A stretch of 11,995 nucleotides of DNA from contig DYDK01000027.1 of assembly GCA_020717935.1 (NCBI GenBank), positions 1 through 11,995 of the forward strand. Direction: 5' to 3'. Each line of letters starts with the position of its first letter. The first letter of the stretch is position 1. The notes beneath the pieces are model-generated. The model saw only the letters and a list, made by a program, of their open reading frames with translations, did no database searches and was not told where the DNA came from. Made by a program: the position numbers and the translations under genes. Origin of the DNA: Desulfocapsa sp. (lineage in GTDB: Bacteria > Desulfobacterota > Desulfobulbia > Desulfobulbales > Desulfocapsaceae). Positions 1 to 7,400 of this stretch are shown here, in pieces.

Positions 1-221
1 AAAAAACAAACTAAAAAACAACCGCATCGCTCAAGCGGCGACGAGATGTAAATCTAATCAAATCCAAACTGCCTGTCAATAACTTTCTTAACATATTTCT
101 CGATGCATTCCTCTTTCAAGAGGAAAAATCACAACTTCACTGACCGCTGACGCAACACCAAAGTAACAATAAAATTGATTTATCAGTGAGATAACTGATA
201 AAATTTTCATGCGGATATTTT
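1..221. other. AT-rich intergenic edge with no gene seen
   Basis: No open reading frame of credible length or composition is visible on either strand. The stretch is AT-rich. Its only clear structure is the dyad at 179-202, just beyond the end of the small membrane-protein gene. A short CCGC/GCGG pairing near 22-38 is too small to interpret. Confidence 0.5.
179..202 (-). terminator. AT-rich hairpin after the small membrane-protein gene; weak terminator or operator
   Basis: A perfect 9-bp inverted repeat (179-187 TTTATCAGT with 194-202 ACTGATAAA) encloses a 6-nt loop. It lies about 20 nt beyond the stop codon of the minus-strand gene 222-518. Reading leftward, the flank is T-rich but interrupted (ATCAATTTTATTG), so it is at best a weak intrinsic terminator. 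The stem is mostly A/T, so a protein-binding dyad is an alternative. Confidence 0.35.
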
Positions 222-518
222 TTATCGCCCAATTCCCGTCCCCGTATATTCGATTATTGCATAGACAAGACCAACAAAAATTCCTATTGTAAAAAATAAT
301 CGGAAACGACGATCCCAGGGCACCTTTTCACCATCAGACATATACTGCAACACGGCGACAATAAACCATGTGATACCGGCAGCATAAGGAACTGTCTGTA
401 GGCACTGCCAAAGGGTATACTGCACGGTTTCTGCCAGATTGGCGGCCGGTCGCAGGTTAAACAGCATATAGCCAGCGACTGTCAGATAAAATGATATTTT
501 CTCTCTTATATTTTCCAT
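222..518 (-). CDS. Small integral membrane protein, function unknown
   Basis: A 98-aa protein that I do not recognise. Three hydrophobic segments are visible, at about residues 7-22, 42-60 and 72-93. They are separated by short polar loops, including a charged DGEKVPWDRR stretch at about 62-71, so a three-helix inner-membrane protein is likely. There is no signal peptidase site and no cofactor motif. The ATG at 518 is preceded on the minus strand by a weak AAGAG about 9 nt upstream. It diverges from the 382-aa gene with only one base between the two start codons, so its promoter must lie inside that neighbour. The next Met (residue 18) would cut off most of the first helix, so the long form is preferred. 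Confidence 0.6.
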   Translation of the reverse strand: MENIREKISFYLTVAGYMLFNLRPAANLAETVQYTLWQCLQTVPYAAGITWFIVAVLQYMSDGEKVPWDRRFRLFFTIGIFVGLVYAIIEYTGTGIGR

Positions 519-519
519 T

Positions 520-1668
520 ATGACAACTCTTGATGCCCTTTATTTTCCCGACACCGTTCTTTTAACTCAACAGTTCTTTCCCTTCACCCTTTTCTTGAAG
601 GCCATTCACCTCTTGCAACCGGTTGAAGCAGACGAAAAAAAAGGAATTGATGCCCCTACTCTTTCAGGCTCTCATCCTTTCATGGAAAGTGAGTTCTGTC
701 AAGTCCATACTCCATCACGACTGGGGGTGGATCGGGAGCGTTTTCTTCATCTGTTGAATGATATTAGAAACAGAAAAGACAGTTTCGTTGAGCAACTCCA
801 TTATTTATCCCTGGCCGCCCTATCTGCACCCGACCATCATTCCGAAAGCTCAAAACAGACCATTATCTCTTCCCTCCTGCATGGGATTGACCAGGAAAAT
901 GAACACCGGGATGAACAGAATCGACTGGCCTTATGGCAGGCACGACTTGTGTTAAAGATAGCCGAATTCCTTGATCAGGAGGAAGATGAACTAGCCAGGC
1001 AACTGGCATCCATTGATGATAAGGAAATCGCCCTGTTTCGAAGCCTGCAAGGAGAAATGAACGAGGCTGGTGAAGTGGATGAGGATTACGAAGATCCATT
1101 TACCGAGGTGTTAGAATTACGGCAGAAACTTCATCAACCTCGCCCTGGGATGATAAAAAATCGGTTGCGAGCCTGGATCCGGTTATATCTGTCAGGGCCA
1201 GCTCCAAAGGAATTCCCATTATGGATAACCAGTCGTCAAGAGGCCGCAGATATTCTTTTGGAACAATACGAAACAGAGTGTGAATGCCTCCCCATCCGAT
1301 TCTTGCGAATCAGGCTTCCCTCGCCATACAACGGCTCAGAAAATGAAATAAAAGACACCCTGCTCACATTCAGGGAGGCAAGCCAAACCCAGCGAAAAGA
1401 ACTCTCGGATATCTTTGACATCCTTATCGAAGAGAAGACAATAGCGGATACCCTTCCCACCCATCTTCTTTCGCGGATAGCATCGTGGGAGGAAGAGTGG
1501 GACTCAAAATTCAGGAACTTTTTTCCAGACAATCACCGTGGTCGTACCGGACTGACATTCTATCTCCTTCCGGGAATGTCTCTGGCTTCGCTGATCAGTA
1601 AAATGAACGGAGTACAAACGACAATGCCGTTCTCCAACGGATTGCTGGCTGTTGTCTGCGAGTTATGA
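520..1668 (+). CDS. Conserved-looking hypothetical protein, 382 aa
   Basis: I do not recognise the family. The protein is soluble-looking and largely helical by composition, with a strongly acidic middle (residues about 150-195, with runs such as DQEEDE and EVDEDYEDPF). No signal peptide, membrane segment, P-loop or metal motif is seen. Codon use and the uninterrupted frame support a real gene. The ATG at 520 is the first possible start, because an in-frame TAA lies at 487 with no ATG, GTG or TTG between. The bases directly upstream are pyrimidine- and A-rich with no Shine-Dalgarno match, so initiation is leaderless, weak, or further inside (next Met near residue 54). It ends 11 bp from the end of rsmE, which converges on it, with no terminator between. 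Confidence 0.65.
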   Translation: MTTLDALYFPDTVLLTQQFFPFTLFLKAIHLLQPVEADEKKGIDAPTLSGSHPFMESEFCQVHTPSRLGVDRERFLHLLNDIRNRKDSFVEQLHYLSLAALSAPDHHSESSKQTIISSLLHGIDQENEHRDEQNRLALWQARLVLKIAEFLDQEEDELARQLASIDDKEIALFRSLQGEMNEAGEVDEDYEDPFTEVLELRQKLHQPRPGMIKNRLRAWIRLYLSGPAPKEFPLWITSRQEAADILLEQYETECECLPIRFLRIRLPSPYNGSENEIKDTLLTFREASQTQRKELSDIFDILIEEKTIADTLPTHLLSRIASWEEEWDSKFRNFFPDNHRGRTGLTFYLLPGMSLASLISKMNGVQTTMPFSNGLLAVVCEL

Positions 1669-1679
1669 AGGTTTTCTCG

Positions 1680-2420
1680 CTACGAATCCCCAGTGAGATA
1701 ACGGACAATGGAGATGGCGGCCAGGGTGGCCGTTTCAGCCCGCAAAATTTGCCGTCCGAGACTGATGCTTTGATACCCGGCAAGGCCGGCATGTGCCACC
1801 TCTTCCTTACTAAACCCCCCTTCCGGGCCTAACAAAAGATAGATCTGATCGTATTCCGCCAAAGCTGGCAAATCGTGCAAAGTGATCGTTTTTTCTTCTT
1901 CCCAAAACAACAGGCGAAGAATTCGTGACTCCTCGCTGCCCCCGAAACGCCAGTCTGCAAGAGAAAGAACGGTTTTAACTTCCATGGGATACGAACGGGA
2001 ACACTGTTTACAGGCTGACTCTACGATCCGCTGCCACCGCTCCCGTCGCTTATTGCCACTCTGCTCATCTTCGAATTTCCCCTGACAACGACTGCTGAGA
2101 ATGGGAGTAAAACTTGCAACCCCCAGTTCTGTACTTTTTTCAACGACAAAATCCATCTTCGAATTCTTGAGCATGGCCTGTCCCAGATGCACCGGTGTGC
2201 ATCGGTTCTGAAGATCATCCTCCGCATTCAGAATACATGCCAGTACCCGACTGCCCACACTGACAATCTCCGCCAGATAGCGCATTCCCGTACCATCAAA
2301 GAGCTGAATCTGCGAACCCACATGCAATCGTAACGACTTGGCAATATGACGAGACTCAGCCTCGGAAAGAAGAACCTTATTCCCATCTCTTACCACAGGG
2401 TCAAAAAAAAATCGCCGCAT
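1680..2420 (-). CDS. rsmE: 16S rRNA (uracil-1498-N3)-methyltransferase RsmE
   Basis: Methylates N3 of U1498 in helix 44 of 16S rRNA using S-adenosylmethionine, acting on the 30S subunit in the cytoplasm. The 246-aa length is normal for the family. The N-terminal part opens with RRFFFDP and forms the PUA-like RNA-binding barrel (about 1-70). The rest is the SPOUT knot domain, with GPEGGF at 198-203 and the knot/SAM-loop motif LGRQILRAETA at 221-231. Both motifs are diagnostic. The gene follows the ferredoxin gene by 26 bp on the same strand and is probably co-transcribed with it, although the link looks positional. No good Shine-Dalgarno precedes the ATG at 2420 (the upstream stretch is pyrimidine-rich), so expression may depend on coupling. 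It ends tail to tail with the plus-strand 382-aa gene. Confidence 0.95.
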   Translation of the reverse strand: MRRFFFDPVVRDGNKVLLSEAESRHIAKSLRLHVGSQIQLFDGTGMRYLAEIVSVGSRVLACILNAEDDLQNRCTPVHLGQAMLKNSKMDFVVEKSTELGVASFTPILSSRCQGKFEDEQSGNKRRERWQRIVESACKQCSRSYPMEVKTVLSLADWRFGGSEESRILRLLFWEEEKTITLHDLPALAEYDQIYLLLGPEGGFSKEEVAHAGLAGYQSISLGRQILRAETATLAAISIVRYLTGDS

Positions 2421-2446
2421 GGAAATGAGGTAAGCAAAAGCAGGGC

Positions 2447-2632
2447 TTAAATTTCGGTGACTGTACAGGCCCCGTGCGGACAGACCTCCACACAGGTTTC
2501 ACAACCGATGCACTCATCTGCATGCACCGGTTCGGCCTTACCGTTCACCATTTCATACACCGAAGATGGACACGCACTGATACACTCCTGACTGCCCTGA
2601 CATTTATCCTTATCAACACTGACTTCCCACAT
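2447..2632 (-). CDS. Small bacterial-type ferredoxin, two cluster motifs, one ligand Cys replaced by Ser
   Basis: A 61-aa soluble electron carrier with the duplicated bacterial ferredoxin fold. The second motif is complete: C41-x2-C44-x2-C47-x3-C51-P. The first reads C11-x2-S14-x2-C17-x3-C21-P, so the usual second cysteine is Ser14. In this fold cluster I uses C11, position 14, C17 and C51, and cluster II uses C41, C44, C47 and C21. Cluster I therefore lacks a thiolate and may be [3Fe-4S] or a labile [4Fe-4S]. Desulfovibrio africanus ferredoxin III has Asp at the equivalent site and is a known 3Fe/4Fe interconverting protein. An additional Cys56 is present. A good Shine-Dalgarno (AAGGGAG, 7 nt spacing) precedes the ATG. 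It is followed by rsmE 26 bp downstream. Confidence 0.93.
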   Translation of the reverse strand: MWEVSVDKDKCQGSQECISACPSSVYEMVNGKAEPVHADECIGCETCVEVCPHGACTVTEI

Positions 2633-2664
2633 AAGAAAACTCCCTTTGCATACATTTCATTTTC

Positions 2665-2700
2665 AAAAATAGTGTTCTGTTTCATCTGAACACACTTTTT
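2665..2700 (-). terminator. Intrinsic terminator of the hisA / 62-aa gene unit, probably bidirectional
   Basis: Left arm 2665-2677 and right arm 2688-2700 pair over 13 positions with a 2x2 internal mismatch: the GTGTTC/GAACAC core plus A5/T5 ends, with a 10-nt loop. Read leftward, the core stem is followed by TATTTTT. Read rightward, it is followed by ACTTTTT. It sits 8 nt after the TGA of the 62-aa gene, as a terminator should. The GTTC-N10-GAAC symmetry could also be an operator for the ferredoxin gene, whose promoter must lie in or beside it. Confidence 0.55.
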
Positions 2701-2708
2701 CCCAAGAT

Positions 2709-2897
2709 TCAACAACCATGCTTCACTAAAAAATCATGCACCATCTCCCGCATGACATCCAATGGCTCCCTTCCCGTTTCCTGAATAATAATCCAGGAGC
2801 AGCGTTGATAGGCAATGAACAACTCCGGCGGAATCTGAAGCTTCAAATCAACCAGGGTCGATAGCCCTGTCGTTGTATGTGTTATCCTGCCATCCAT
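2709..2897 (-). CDS. 62-aa protein with ribbon-helix-helix-like layout, function unknown
   Basis: A small protein beginning 11 bp after the hisA stop codon on the same strand, so translation is probably coupled. A GGAG lies in the last hisA codons and AAAGG immediately before the ATG. After a variable N-terminus comes a short strand-like segment (VDLKLQIP, about 17-24), then a helix (about 25-41), a turn (GREP) and a second helix ending in DFLVKHGC. Strand-helix-turn-helix in about 45 residues is the layout of MetJ/Arc/CopG ribbon-helix-helix DNA-binding proteins. That assignment is an inference from predicted secondary structure, because no diagnostic motif exists at this length. No toxin-type partner is adjacent, which argues against a toxin-antitoxin pair. 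Confidence 0.5.
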   Translation of the reverse strand: MDGRITHTTTGLSTLVDLKLQIPPELFIAYQRCSWIIIQETGREPLDVMREMVHDFLVKHGC

Positions 2898-2908
2898 AGC
2901 CTTTGTGA

Positions 2909-3700
2909 TTACTCCCGAAGAGAAACGGGCCGGTACTGTTCACCCTGATGAAATCGTACAGCCTCGGAATATGCCATACCTTGACCGCCAAAAATGTCCA
3001 AGGCACTGCCCACAGTGGCATCGACTTGCCCACCACCCAGCCCCCGAATGAGTTGCAGATCAGCAACATGACGCACCCCACCGGCATAAGTAACGGGAAT
3101 GGGTGACCAGGCCGCCAGTTTACGAATAACATCCTGTTCTACCCCTTGACACTGTCCCTCCACATCCGCAGCATGAACAAGAAACTCGGCACAGTCCTTG
3201 GCGAAATGAGCCAGAACCGACTCGCTGATGATCTCGTGCGTAAATCGTTGCCAACGATCTGTAACGATATAATACTCATCGCCACGACGACGACAACTGA
3301 GATCTATCACCAAGCGTTCGCGACCTACTGCCTGCACCATTTGTTGCAAGCGGCCTTCATCAATGACACCATTGCGGAAGACAAAAGAGGTTACAATAAC
3401 ATGAGAGGCCCCTTGGTCTAACCAGCAGCCAGCATTATCAGCAGTGATACCGCCACCAATCTGCATTCCACCAGGCCAGGCGGCCAAGGCTGCACGAGCA
3501 GCGGCATCATTACCCGGCCCCAGTTGAATGACATGACCACCTGTGAGATTGTCCCGTCGATACAGTTCCGCAAACCAGGATGCTGGTTGTGGTGCCGTAA
3601 AGTTGGTTTGTAATTGCTCTGGCCGTTCATCGCTCAATGTGGAACCGACAATCTGTTTTACCTGGCCATCATGCAGGTCAATACATGGTCGAAATTTCAT
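2909..3700 (-). CDS. hisA: HisA, eukaryotic-type ProFAR isomerase (histidine biosynthesis)
   Basis: Catalyses the Amadori isomerisation of 5'-ProFAR to PRFAR, the fourth step of histidine biosynthesis, in the cytoplasm as a (beta/alpha)8 barrel. The 263-aa protein opens CIDLHDGQVKQIVG, with the first catalytic Asp at residue 8. VIDLSCRR carries the second at Asp133. HAADVEG lies at 176-182, and the phosphate loops are IGGGI (about 81-85), YAGGV (205-209) and GSALDIFGG (231-239). Ordinary bacterial HisA starts IPAIDLKDGK-like. The CIDLHxGxVKQIVG start, the SCR motif and the GSxLDIFGG end are those of the fungal/plant type (yeast His6, model hisA_euk). No other his gene is adjacent. A terminator lies about 25 nt upstream, so transcription must start very close to the gene or read through. 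Confidence 0.93.
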   Translation of the reverse strand: MKFRPCIDLHDGQVKQIVGSTLSDERPEQLQTNFTAPQPASWFAELYRRDNLTGGHVIQLGPGNDAAARAALAAWPGGMQIGGGITADNAGCWLDQGASHVIVTSFVFRNGVIDEGRLQQMVQAVGRERLVIDLSCRRRGDEYYIVTDRWQRFTHEIISESVLAHFAKDCAEFLVHAADVEGQCQGVEQDVIRKLAAWSPIPVTYAGGVRHVADLQLIRGLGGGQVDATVGSALDIFGGQGMAYSEAVRFHQGEQYRPVSLRE

Positions 3701-3724
3701 ATTTTTTCGCTCTTTGCGCCCCTC

Positions 3725-3770
3725 AAAAAATAAGAGCGGGTATCTCCTTTCTGGGAAATACCCGCTCTTA
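3725..3770 (-). terminator. Strong intrinsic terminator of the fusA-ATPase operon
   Basis: A perfect 13-bp inverted repeat (3731-3743 TAAGAGCGGGTAT with 3758-3770 ATACCCGCTCTTA) and a 14-nt loop. Read leftward on the minus strand, the stem is followed at once by six T residues (complement of the A run 3725-3730). It lies 90 nt beyond the end of the ATPase gene and just upstream of hisA, so it insulates hisA from the fusA operon. Confidence 0.9.
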
Positions 3771-3860
3771 CACGACTACCACAACAATGGCCATCAGAAA
3801 GGCGATTCAACAGTGAGGGCCACACATTTCCATCTTTGCCCTTGCCCGCCTCGCCCCGCC

Positions 3861-4568
3861 TTATCCCTTCTGGATCAACATGGTGGAAGGATCAAGGGTC
3901 AAAGAGGTCCCGGGATCCACGGCACAATTGTTGCATTTAATAATTTTGAGATTAACCGCCTCATCCTTGGGGGCAATCAACAAGACCACATCAAAAAGGT
4001 CATCAATTTCATGGCAGGGAGCAGGAACACCTGCTGCACTTCGACGATCATCATCACGATGGGTGGTCGCAGAAAACCAGATCATCTTCAAACCATGCCG
4101 CACCATAAACTCCTTGAATTCCTCTAGGTCGGCATGATTTCCAGCGGAAAAATCATAGCCATCAATGATCAGGCATACCGGTTTATAGATATTTTGCTGC
4201 ACCAGATCATCAAGCCTTTCTTCCAATTTTGCCTGATTAAAACCAGCTTCCTTGAAGGTCATAATCATACGGTTGGGCATAATCTCAGCAACAGTGCTGT
4301 GAAAGCTCTCGCTTTTCTCCCCAACGGCCATCAGGGCCAGAATATCATCATACCAGGCACGGGTCTTGTCAAAGCCCTCACCGATGGAAACATGCAACAC
4401 CTTGTCCCCCCAAAGCATGGAATCAAGGGCAATCTGTACCAGAATCGCAGTTTTTCCAAGACCGGCACTGGCCATAACCAAGCCCATACCCGCTCCTTTT
4501 TCCTGCACTTTTTTCTCAAGTCCCAGAACACGCAACGGATTATTCATGACCAGATTTTTCTTTCCCAT
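3861..4568 (-). CDS. RecA/KaiC-like P-loop ATPase downstream of fusA
   Basis: A 235-aa single-domain ATPase. Walker A is ASAGLGKT at residues 33-40. A hydrophobic strand ending in Asp136 (VCLIIDGYD) is the Walker B. The C-terminal KIIKCNNC...LTLDPSTMLI resembles the end of RecA/RadA/KaiC-type domains, with a CxxC at 212-215. There is no zinc ribbon, Lon domain or second KaiC repeat, so it is not RadA or full KaiC. The ATG at 4568 is chosen because AAGGGGAGG lies about 9 nt upstream. The frame stays open for 37 more codons to 4679, but that extension is Cys/Pro-rich with no start signal and fills the gap after fusA. It begins 111 bp after the fusA stop codon on the same strand and shares its terminator. 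The biological role is unknown. Confidence 0.8.
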   Translation of the reverse strand: MGKKNLVMNNPLRVLGLEKKVQEKGAGMGLVMASAGLGKTAILVQIALDSMLWGDKVLHVSIGEGFDKTRAWYDDILALMAVGEKSESFHSTVAEIMPNRMIMTFKEAGFNQAKLEERLDDLVQQNIYKPVCLIIDGYDFSAGNHADLEEFKEFMVRHGLKMIWFSATTHRDDDRRSAAGVPAPCHEIDDLFDVVLLIAPKDEAVNLKIIKCNNCAVDPGTSLTLDPSTMLIQKG

Positions 4569-4679
4569 GGCAGTGCGCCTCCCCTTAACTATGCTTTTGA
4601 TTTGTATTCGTGAACTGTCTGTCCGTGAACAAAATGGCCCTTCTTTCCCTTCAACGAAAGGGGGACAGTGGCACCACAT

Positions 4680-6764
4680 TTATCCGTTCTTTTTCTCGGC
4701 CTGGTATTTCTTGATAAGCTCATCATTGACACCTTTGGGCACTTGGCGGAAGGCCGAAAACTCCATGGTAAATTCAGCCTTACCCTGGGTCAAAGAGCGA
4801 AGAATGGTAGAATATCCAAACATCTCGGACAAAGGAACATCGGCCTCAACCACGGTATAATTGCCTTCTTCCATGGTACCTATAATCATACCCCGCCGTT
4901 GATTGATGCTGCCCATGATGGATCCCTGGAATTCAGTGGGGCCTTCAACCGACACCTTCATGATAGGCTCCATAATCACTGGCTTGGCCTTCATATATCC
5001 TTCTTTGAAGGCGCCAATGGCTGCCAACTGGAAGGCTACATCCGAGGAGTCAACCGTATGGTAGGAACCATCATTGATAACACACCGAACCCCGGTAACC
5101 GCCGATCCACACAGCGAGCCCTTGACCAGACTCTTCTGGAATCCCTTATCGCAGGAGGAGATAAACTCTCGGGGAATCACGCCGCCGACAATGGCATCGA
5201 CAAACTCATACTCACCTTCTTCGTATGGCTCCATGTAGCCGGCAACCCGCCCGAACTGACCCGAACCACCAGTCTGTTTCTTGTGTGTATAGTTGAACTC
5301 GGCCCGAGCGGTGATGGTCTCACGATACGCCACCTGAGGTGCGCCGACGGTGACCTCGGCATTATATTCCCGTTTCATCCGCTCAACATAGACCTCAAGA
5401 TGAAGCTCGCCCATGCCGGAGATGATGGTCTCACTGGTCTCATGATCAACAAAAGTCCGGAAAGTTGGATCTTCTTTGGTGAAACGATTCAGGGCCTTGG
5501 ACATATTGATCTGAGCCTTGTTATCCACCGGAATAATAGCCAGGGATATAACCGGCTCAGGAATATGCATGGAACTCATGGAGCAGGAAATCTCACCTGT
5601 GGTAAAGGTATCACCGGAGGCACAGTCGATTCCAAAAAGGGCGACAATATCACCGGAACCGCAACCATCAATATCCTCCATCTCATCCGAATGCATCCGG
5701 CACAAACGACCAACCTTTACCTTCTTACCCGTCCGACTGTTAACAATGGTGTCGCCCTTGGTCACCTTGCCTTGATAGGTACGGACATAGGTCAACTGCC
5801 CGTATCGTCCATCTTCCAGCTTGAAGGCCAGCATAATCAAGGGATCGGCGGGATCATTGGTGACCTTGAATTCCTTTTCCTCATTATCAAGATCAAGGGC
5901 CATATTTTCAACATCGGTGGGACAAGGCAGGTAGGCATTCACGCCATCAAGCATGGGTTGAACCGCCTTATTTTTATAGGCTGATCCGACAAAGACGGCG
6001 GTAAATTCCAAAGCCAAAGTGCCTTTACGAACCGCCGCATGGATCAGGGCGGGATTAATTTCCCCCTCTTCTAACATCACTTCCATCAATTCATCGGAAA
6101 ACATGGAAACTGCTTCCAGCAATTCCTCTCGTTTTTCCGCACATTTGACTTGTAGATCCGCCGGAATAACATCCTCACGAACAATCTCGCCATTATCTCC
6201 ATCAAAATAGAGTGCCTTCATGGTAATCAGATCAACAACACCGACCAAATCATTTTCCAGGCCAATGGGAACTTGTACCATGTGGGCGTTGAGGGCCAAC
6301 TTCTCTCGTAACTGGGCCGTTACCCGTTCAGGATTAGCGCCGGTACGATCACATTTATTGATAAAGGCAATTCGCGGAACTTTGTAGCGGGTCATCTGCC
6401 GATTGACAGTGATGGATTGAGACTGAACTCCACCTACGGAACAAAGTACAAGTACTGCGCCGTCGAGAACGCGCAGGGCTCGCTCTACCTCAATGGTGAA
6501 ATCCACATGGCCAGGAGTATCAATGATATTGATATCATTTCCCTTCCAGTTACAAAAGGTCGCCGCTGACTGAATGGTAATACCTCGCTCCCGCTCCAGT
6601 TCCATGGAGTCCATCTTGGCTCCAACACCATCCTTGCCACGGACATCATGAATGGCATGAATCCGGTCTGTATAAAACAGAATGCGCTCGGTCAATGTCG
6701 TTTTTCCTGAATCAATATGGGCACTGATCCCTATATTCCGCACCTTATTCAAATCTACACTCAT
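4680..6764 (-). CDS. fusA: Elongation factor G, spd/mitochondrial-like EF-G1 subtype
   Basis: Ribosomal translocase: a GTPase that moves tRNA-mRNA after peptide-bond formation. It is full length at 694 aa. G motifs are complete: AHIDSGKTT (15-23), RERGITIQ (58-65, switch I), DTPGH (82-86), NKCD (136-139) and GSAYKNK (about 260-266). Domains II-V follow without gaps, including [10 protein letters not shown] in domain IV and the QRRG segment in domain V. HIDSGKTT (Ser instead of the usual Ala) and [19 protein letters not shown] are features of mitochondrial GFM1 and of the bacterial subgroup reported from spirochaetes, planctomycetes and delta-proteobacteria. The gene is not next to rpsL, rpsG or tuf, so it is outside the str operon. 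AGAGGG precedes the ATG. Confidence 0.96.
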   Translation of the reverse strand: MSVDLNKVRNIGISAHIDSGKTTLTERILFYTDRIHAIHDVRGKDGVGAKMDSMELERERGITIQSAATFCNWKGNDINIIDTPGHVDFTIEVERALRVLDGAVLVLCSVGGVQSQSITVNRQMTRYKVPRIAFINKCDRTGANPERVTAQLREKLALNAHMVQVPIGLENDLVGVVDLITMKALYFDGDNGEIVREDVIPADLQVKCAEKREELLEAVSMFSDELMEVMLEEGEINPALIHAAVRKGTLALEFTAVFVGSAYKNKAVQPMLDGVNAYLPCPTDVENMALDLDNEEKEFKVTNDPADPLIMLAFKLEDGRYGQLTYVRTYQGKVTKGDTIVNSRTGKKVKVGRLCRMHSDEMEDIDGCGSGDIVALFGIDCASGDTFTTGEISCSMSSMHIPEPVISLAIIPVDNKAQINMSKALNRFTKEDPTFRTFVDHETSETIISGMGELHLEVYVERMKREYNAEVTVGAPQVAYRETITARAEFNYTHKKQTGGSGQFGRVAGYMEPYEEGEYEFVDAIVGGVIPREFISSCDKGFQKSLVKGSLCGSAVTGVRCVINDGSYHTVDSSDVAFQLAAIGAFKEGYMKAKPVIMEPIMKVSVEGPTEFQGSIMGSINQRRGMIIGTMEEGNYTVVEADVPLSEMFGYSTILRSLTQGKAEFTMEFSAFRQVPKGVNDELIKKYQAEKKNG

Positions 6765-6828
6765 GATGATTTCCCTCTACCCCTGAATCTTCCAGCCGAC
6801 TTTGAGCCGCCGTCACGCAAACGCCCCT

Positions 6829-6857
6829 ATCATTACCATATTCTGAACGGCAGACAA
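6829..6857 (-). promoter_or_regulatory. Possible fusA promoter
   Basis: Read on the minus strand, TTGTCT (6852-6857) and AATGAT (6829-6834) are 17 nt apart, with a TGG just before the second box, about 65 nt upstream of the fusA ATG. The boxes are only moderate sigma-70 matches. The location is right, because the next upstream element is a leftward terminator at 6940-6978, so fusA needs its own promoter between the two. Confidence 0.25.
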
Positions 6858-6939
6858 ACCATAAAGAAATGGACACAAACGATCAGGGCTATTTCGTAAC
6901 GACCACAGAAACCGACCAAAAATAAATCAGGAAATACCA

Positions 6940-6978
6940 ATAAAATAAAAATAAGGAGCCACAGAATCTGTAGCTCCT
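6940..6978 (-). terminator. Leftward intrinsic terminator upstream of fusA
   Basis: Arms 6954-6963 and 6969-6978 pair over 10 positions with a single C/A mismatch; two more pairs can form inside the 5-nt GAATC loop. Read leftward, the stem is followed by TTATTTTTATTTTA (complement of 6940-6953). The rightward flank has no T-run, so it acts on the minus strand. No gene that it would terminate is visible to its right. Confidence 0.65.
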
Positions 6979-7125
6979 CATGAAACAACAATAAATACGA
7001 CTGCCCTGCCCCTTCAACAACAACTCATATTCATATTCAACAAGACATGAAAAATCTCACCATATTACTCAACGGACACCTCTTTGTACAGTTTTTTCTT
7101 TATTCATGCAAAAAATGAAGCCCAG

Positions 7126-7168
7126 CAAAAAAAAGTCCTCTTTGCATGATAACCATTCAAAAAGGACT
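7126..7168 (-). terminator. Leftward intrinsic terminator with no visible gene upstream
   Basis: Arms 7134-7144 and 7158-7168 pair over 11 positions with one mismatch, and three inner pairs (7146-7148 with 7154-7156) leave a 5-nt loop. Read leftward, the stem ends in eight T residues (complement of A run 7127-7134). The rightward side has no T-run. It implies transcription entering from the right, where no protein gene is seen. Confidence 0.65.
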
Positions 7169-7220
7169 GGTAACTGAAGAAATCCTAATGCATCTCGATA
7201 CAGAATAAGGAATGTCGCAA

Positions 7221-7269
7221 TGGTGCCAGGATCAGTAACACACGGATTTTCAGATAGTGTGTCGCACCA
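7221..7269 (-). other. Paired segment just upstream of the 7126-7168 terminator; candidate structured RNA
   Basis: TGGTGC (7221-7226) pairs with GCACCA (7264-7269), and inside it ACACAC (7238-7243) pairs with GTGTGT (7257-7262). The two stems share an axis with one bulged base on one side and an 11-nt internal loop on the other. The sequence GTCGCA occurs at both edges (7214-7219 and 7261-7266). Placed on the strand read by the two leftward terminators, it could be part of a small RNA. I do not recognise a known family. Confidence 0.25.
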
Positions 7270-7400
7270 ATATGCACTTCCAGCAATTATTTTTTTCTTT
7301 TATTTACTTACAGTTATCACTTAACCTCCTTTTCTCATATTGTATCAATTTTTACAAATCCTATAGAACCGGCATAGAATATACGGATTGATATATTCTG

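Noticed and set aside
2672..2693. GTTC-N10-GAAC dyad as a LexA-type operator
   Set aside because: Spacing does not match known LexA boxes, and the dyad is better explained as the stem of the terminator after the 62-aa gene.
4636..4665. Possible hairpin between fusA and the ATPase gene
   Set aside because: Only about five base pairs with purine/pyrimidine low complexity and no T-run; not credible as a terminator.
4569..4679. N-terminal extension of the P-loop ATPase up to 4679
   Set aside because: It has no start signal, is unlike the rest of the protein, and a strong Shine-Dalgarno (AAGGGGAGG) precedes the internal ATG at 4568.
4668..5984. 438-aa plus-strand frame opposite fusA
   Set aside because: It is the antisense shadow of an intact, highly conserved EF-G gene and has no protein-like motif.
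7069..7330. Minus-strand frame of about 70 codons following the AAGGAGG at 7324-7330
   Set aside because: The frame has a TAA seven codons after the only plausible start (GTG), no ATG for most of its length, and runs through the terminator 7126-7168. It is probably chance or a relic; I could not assign it.
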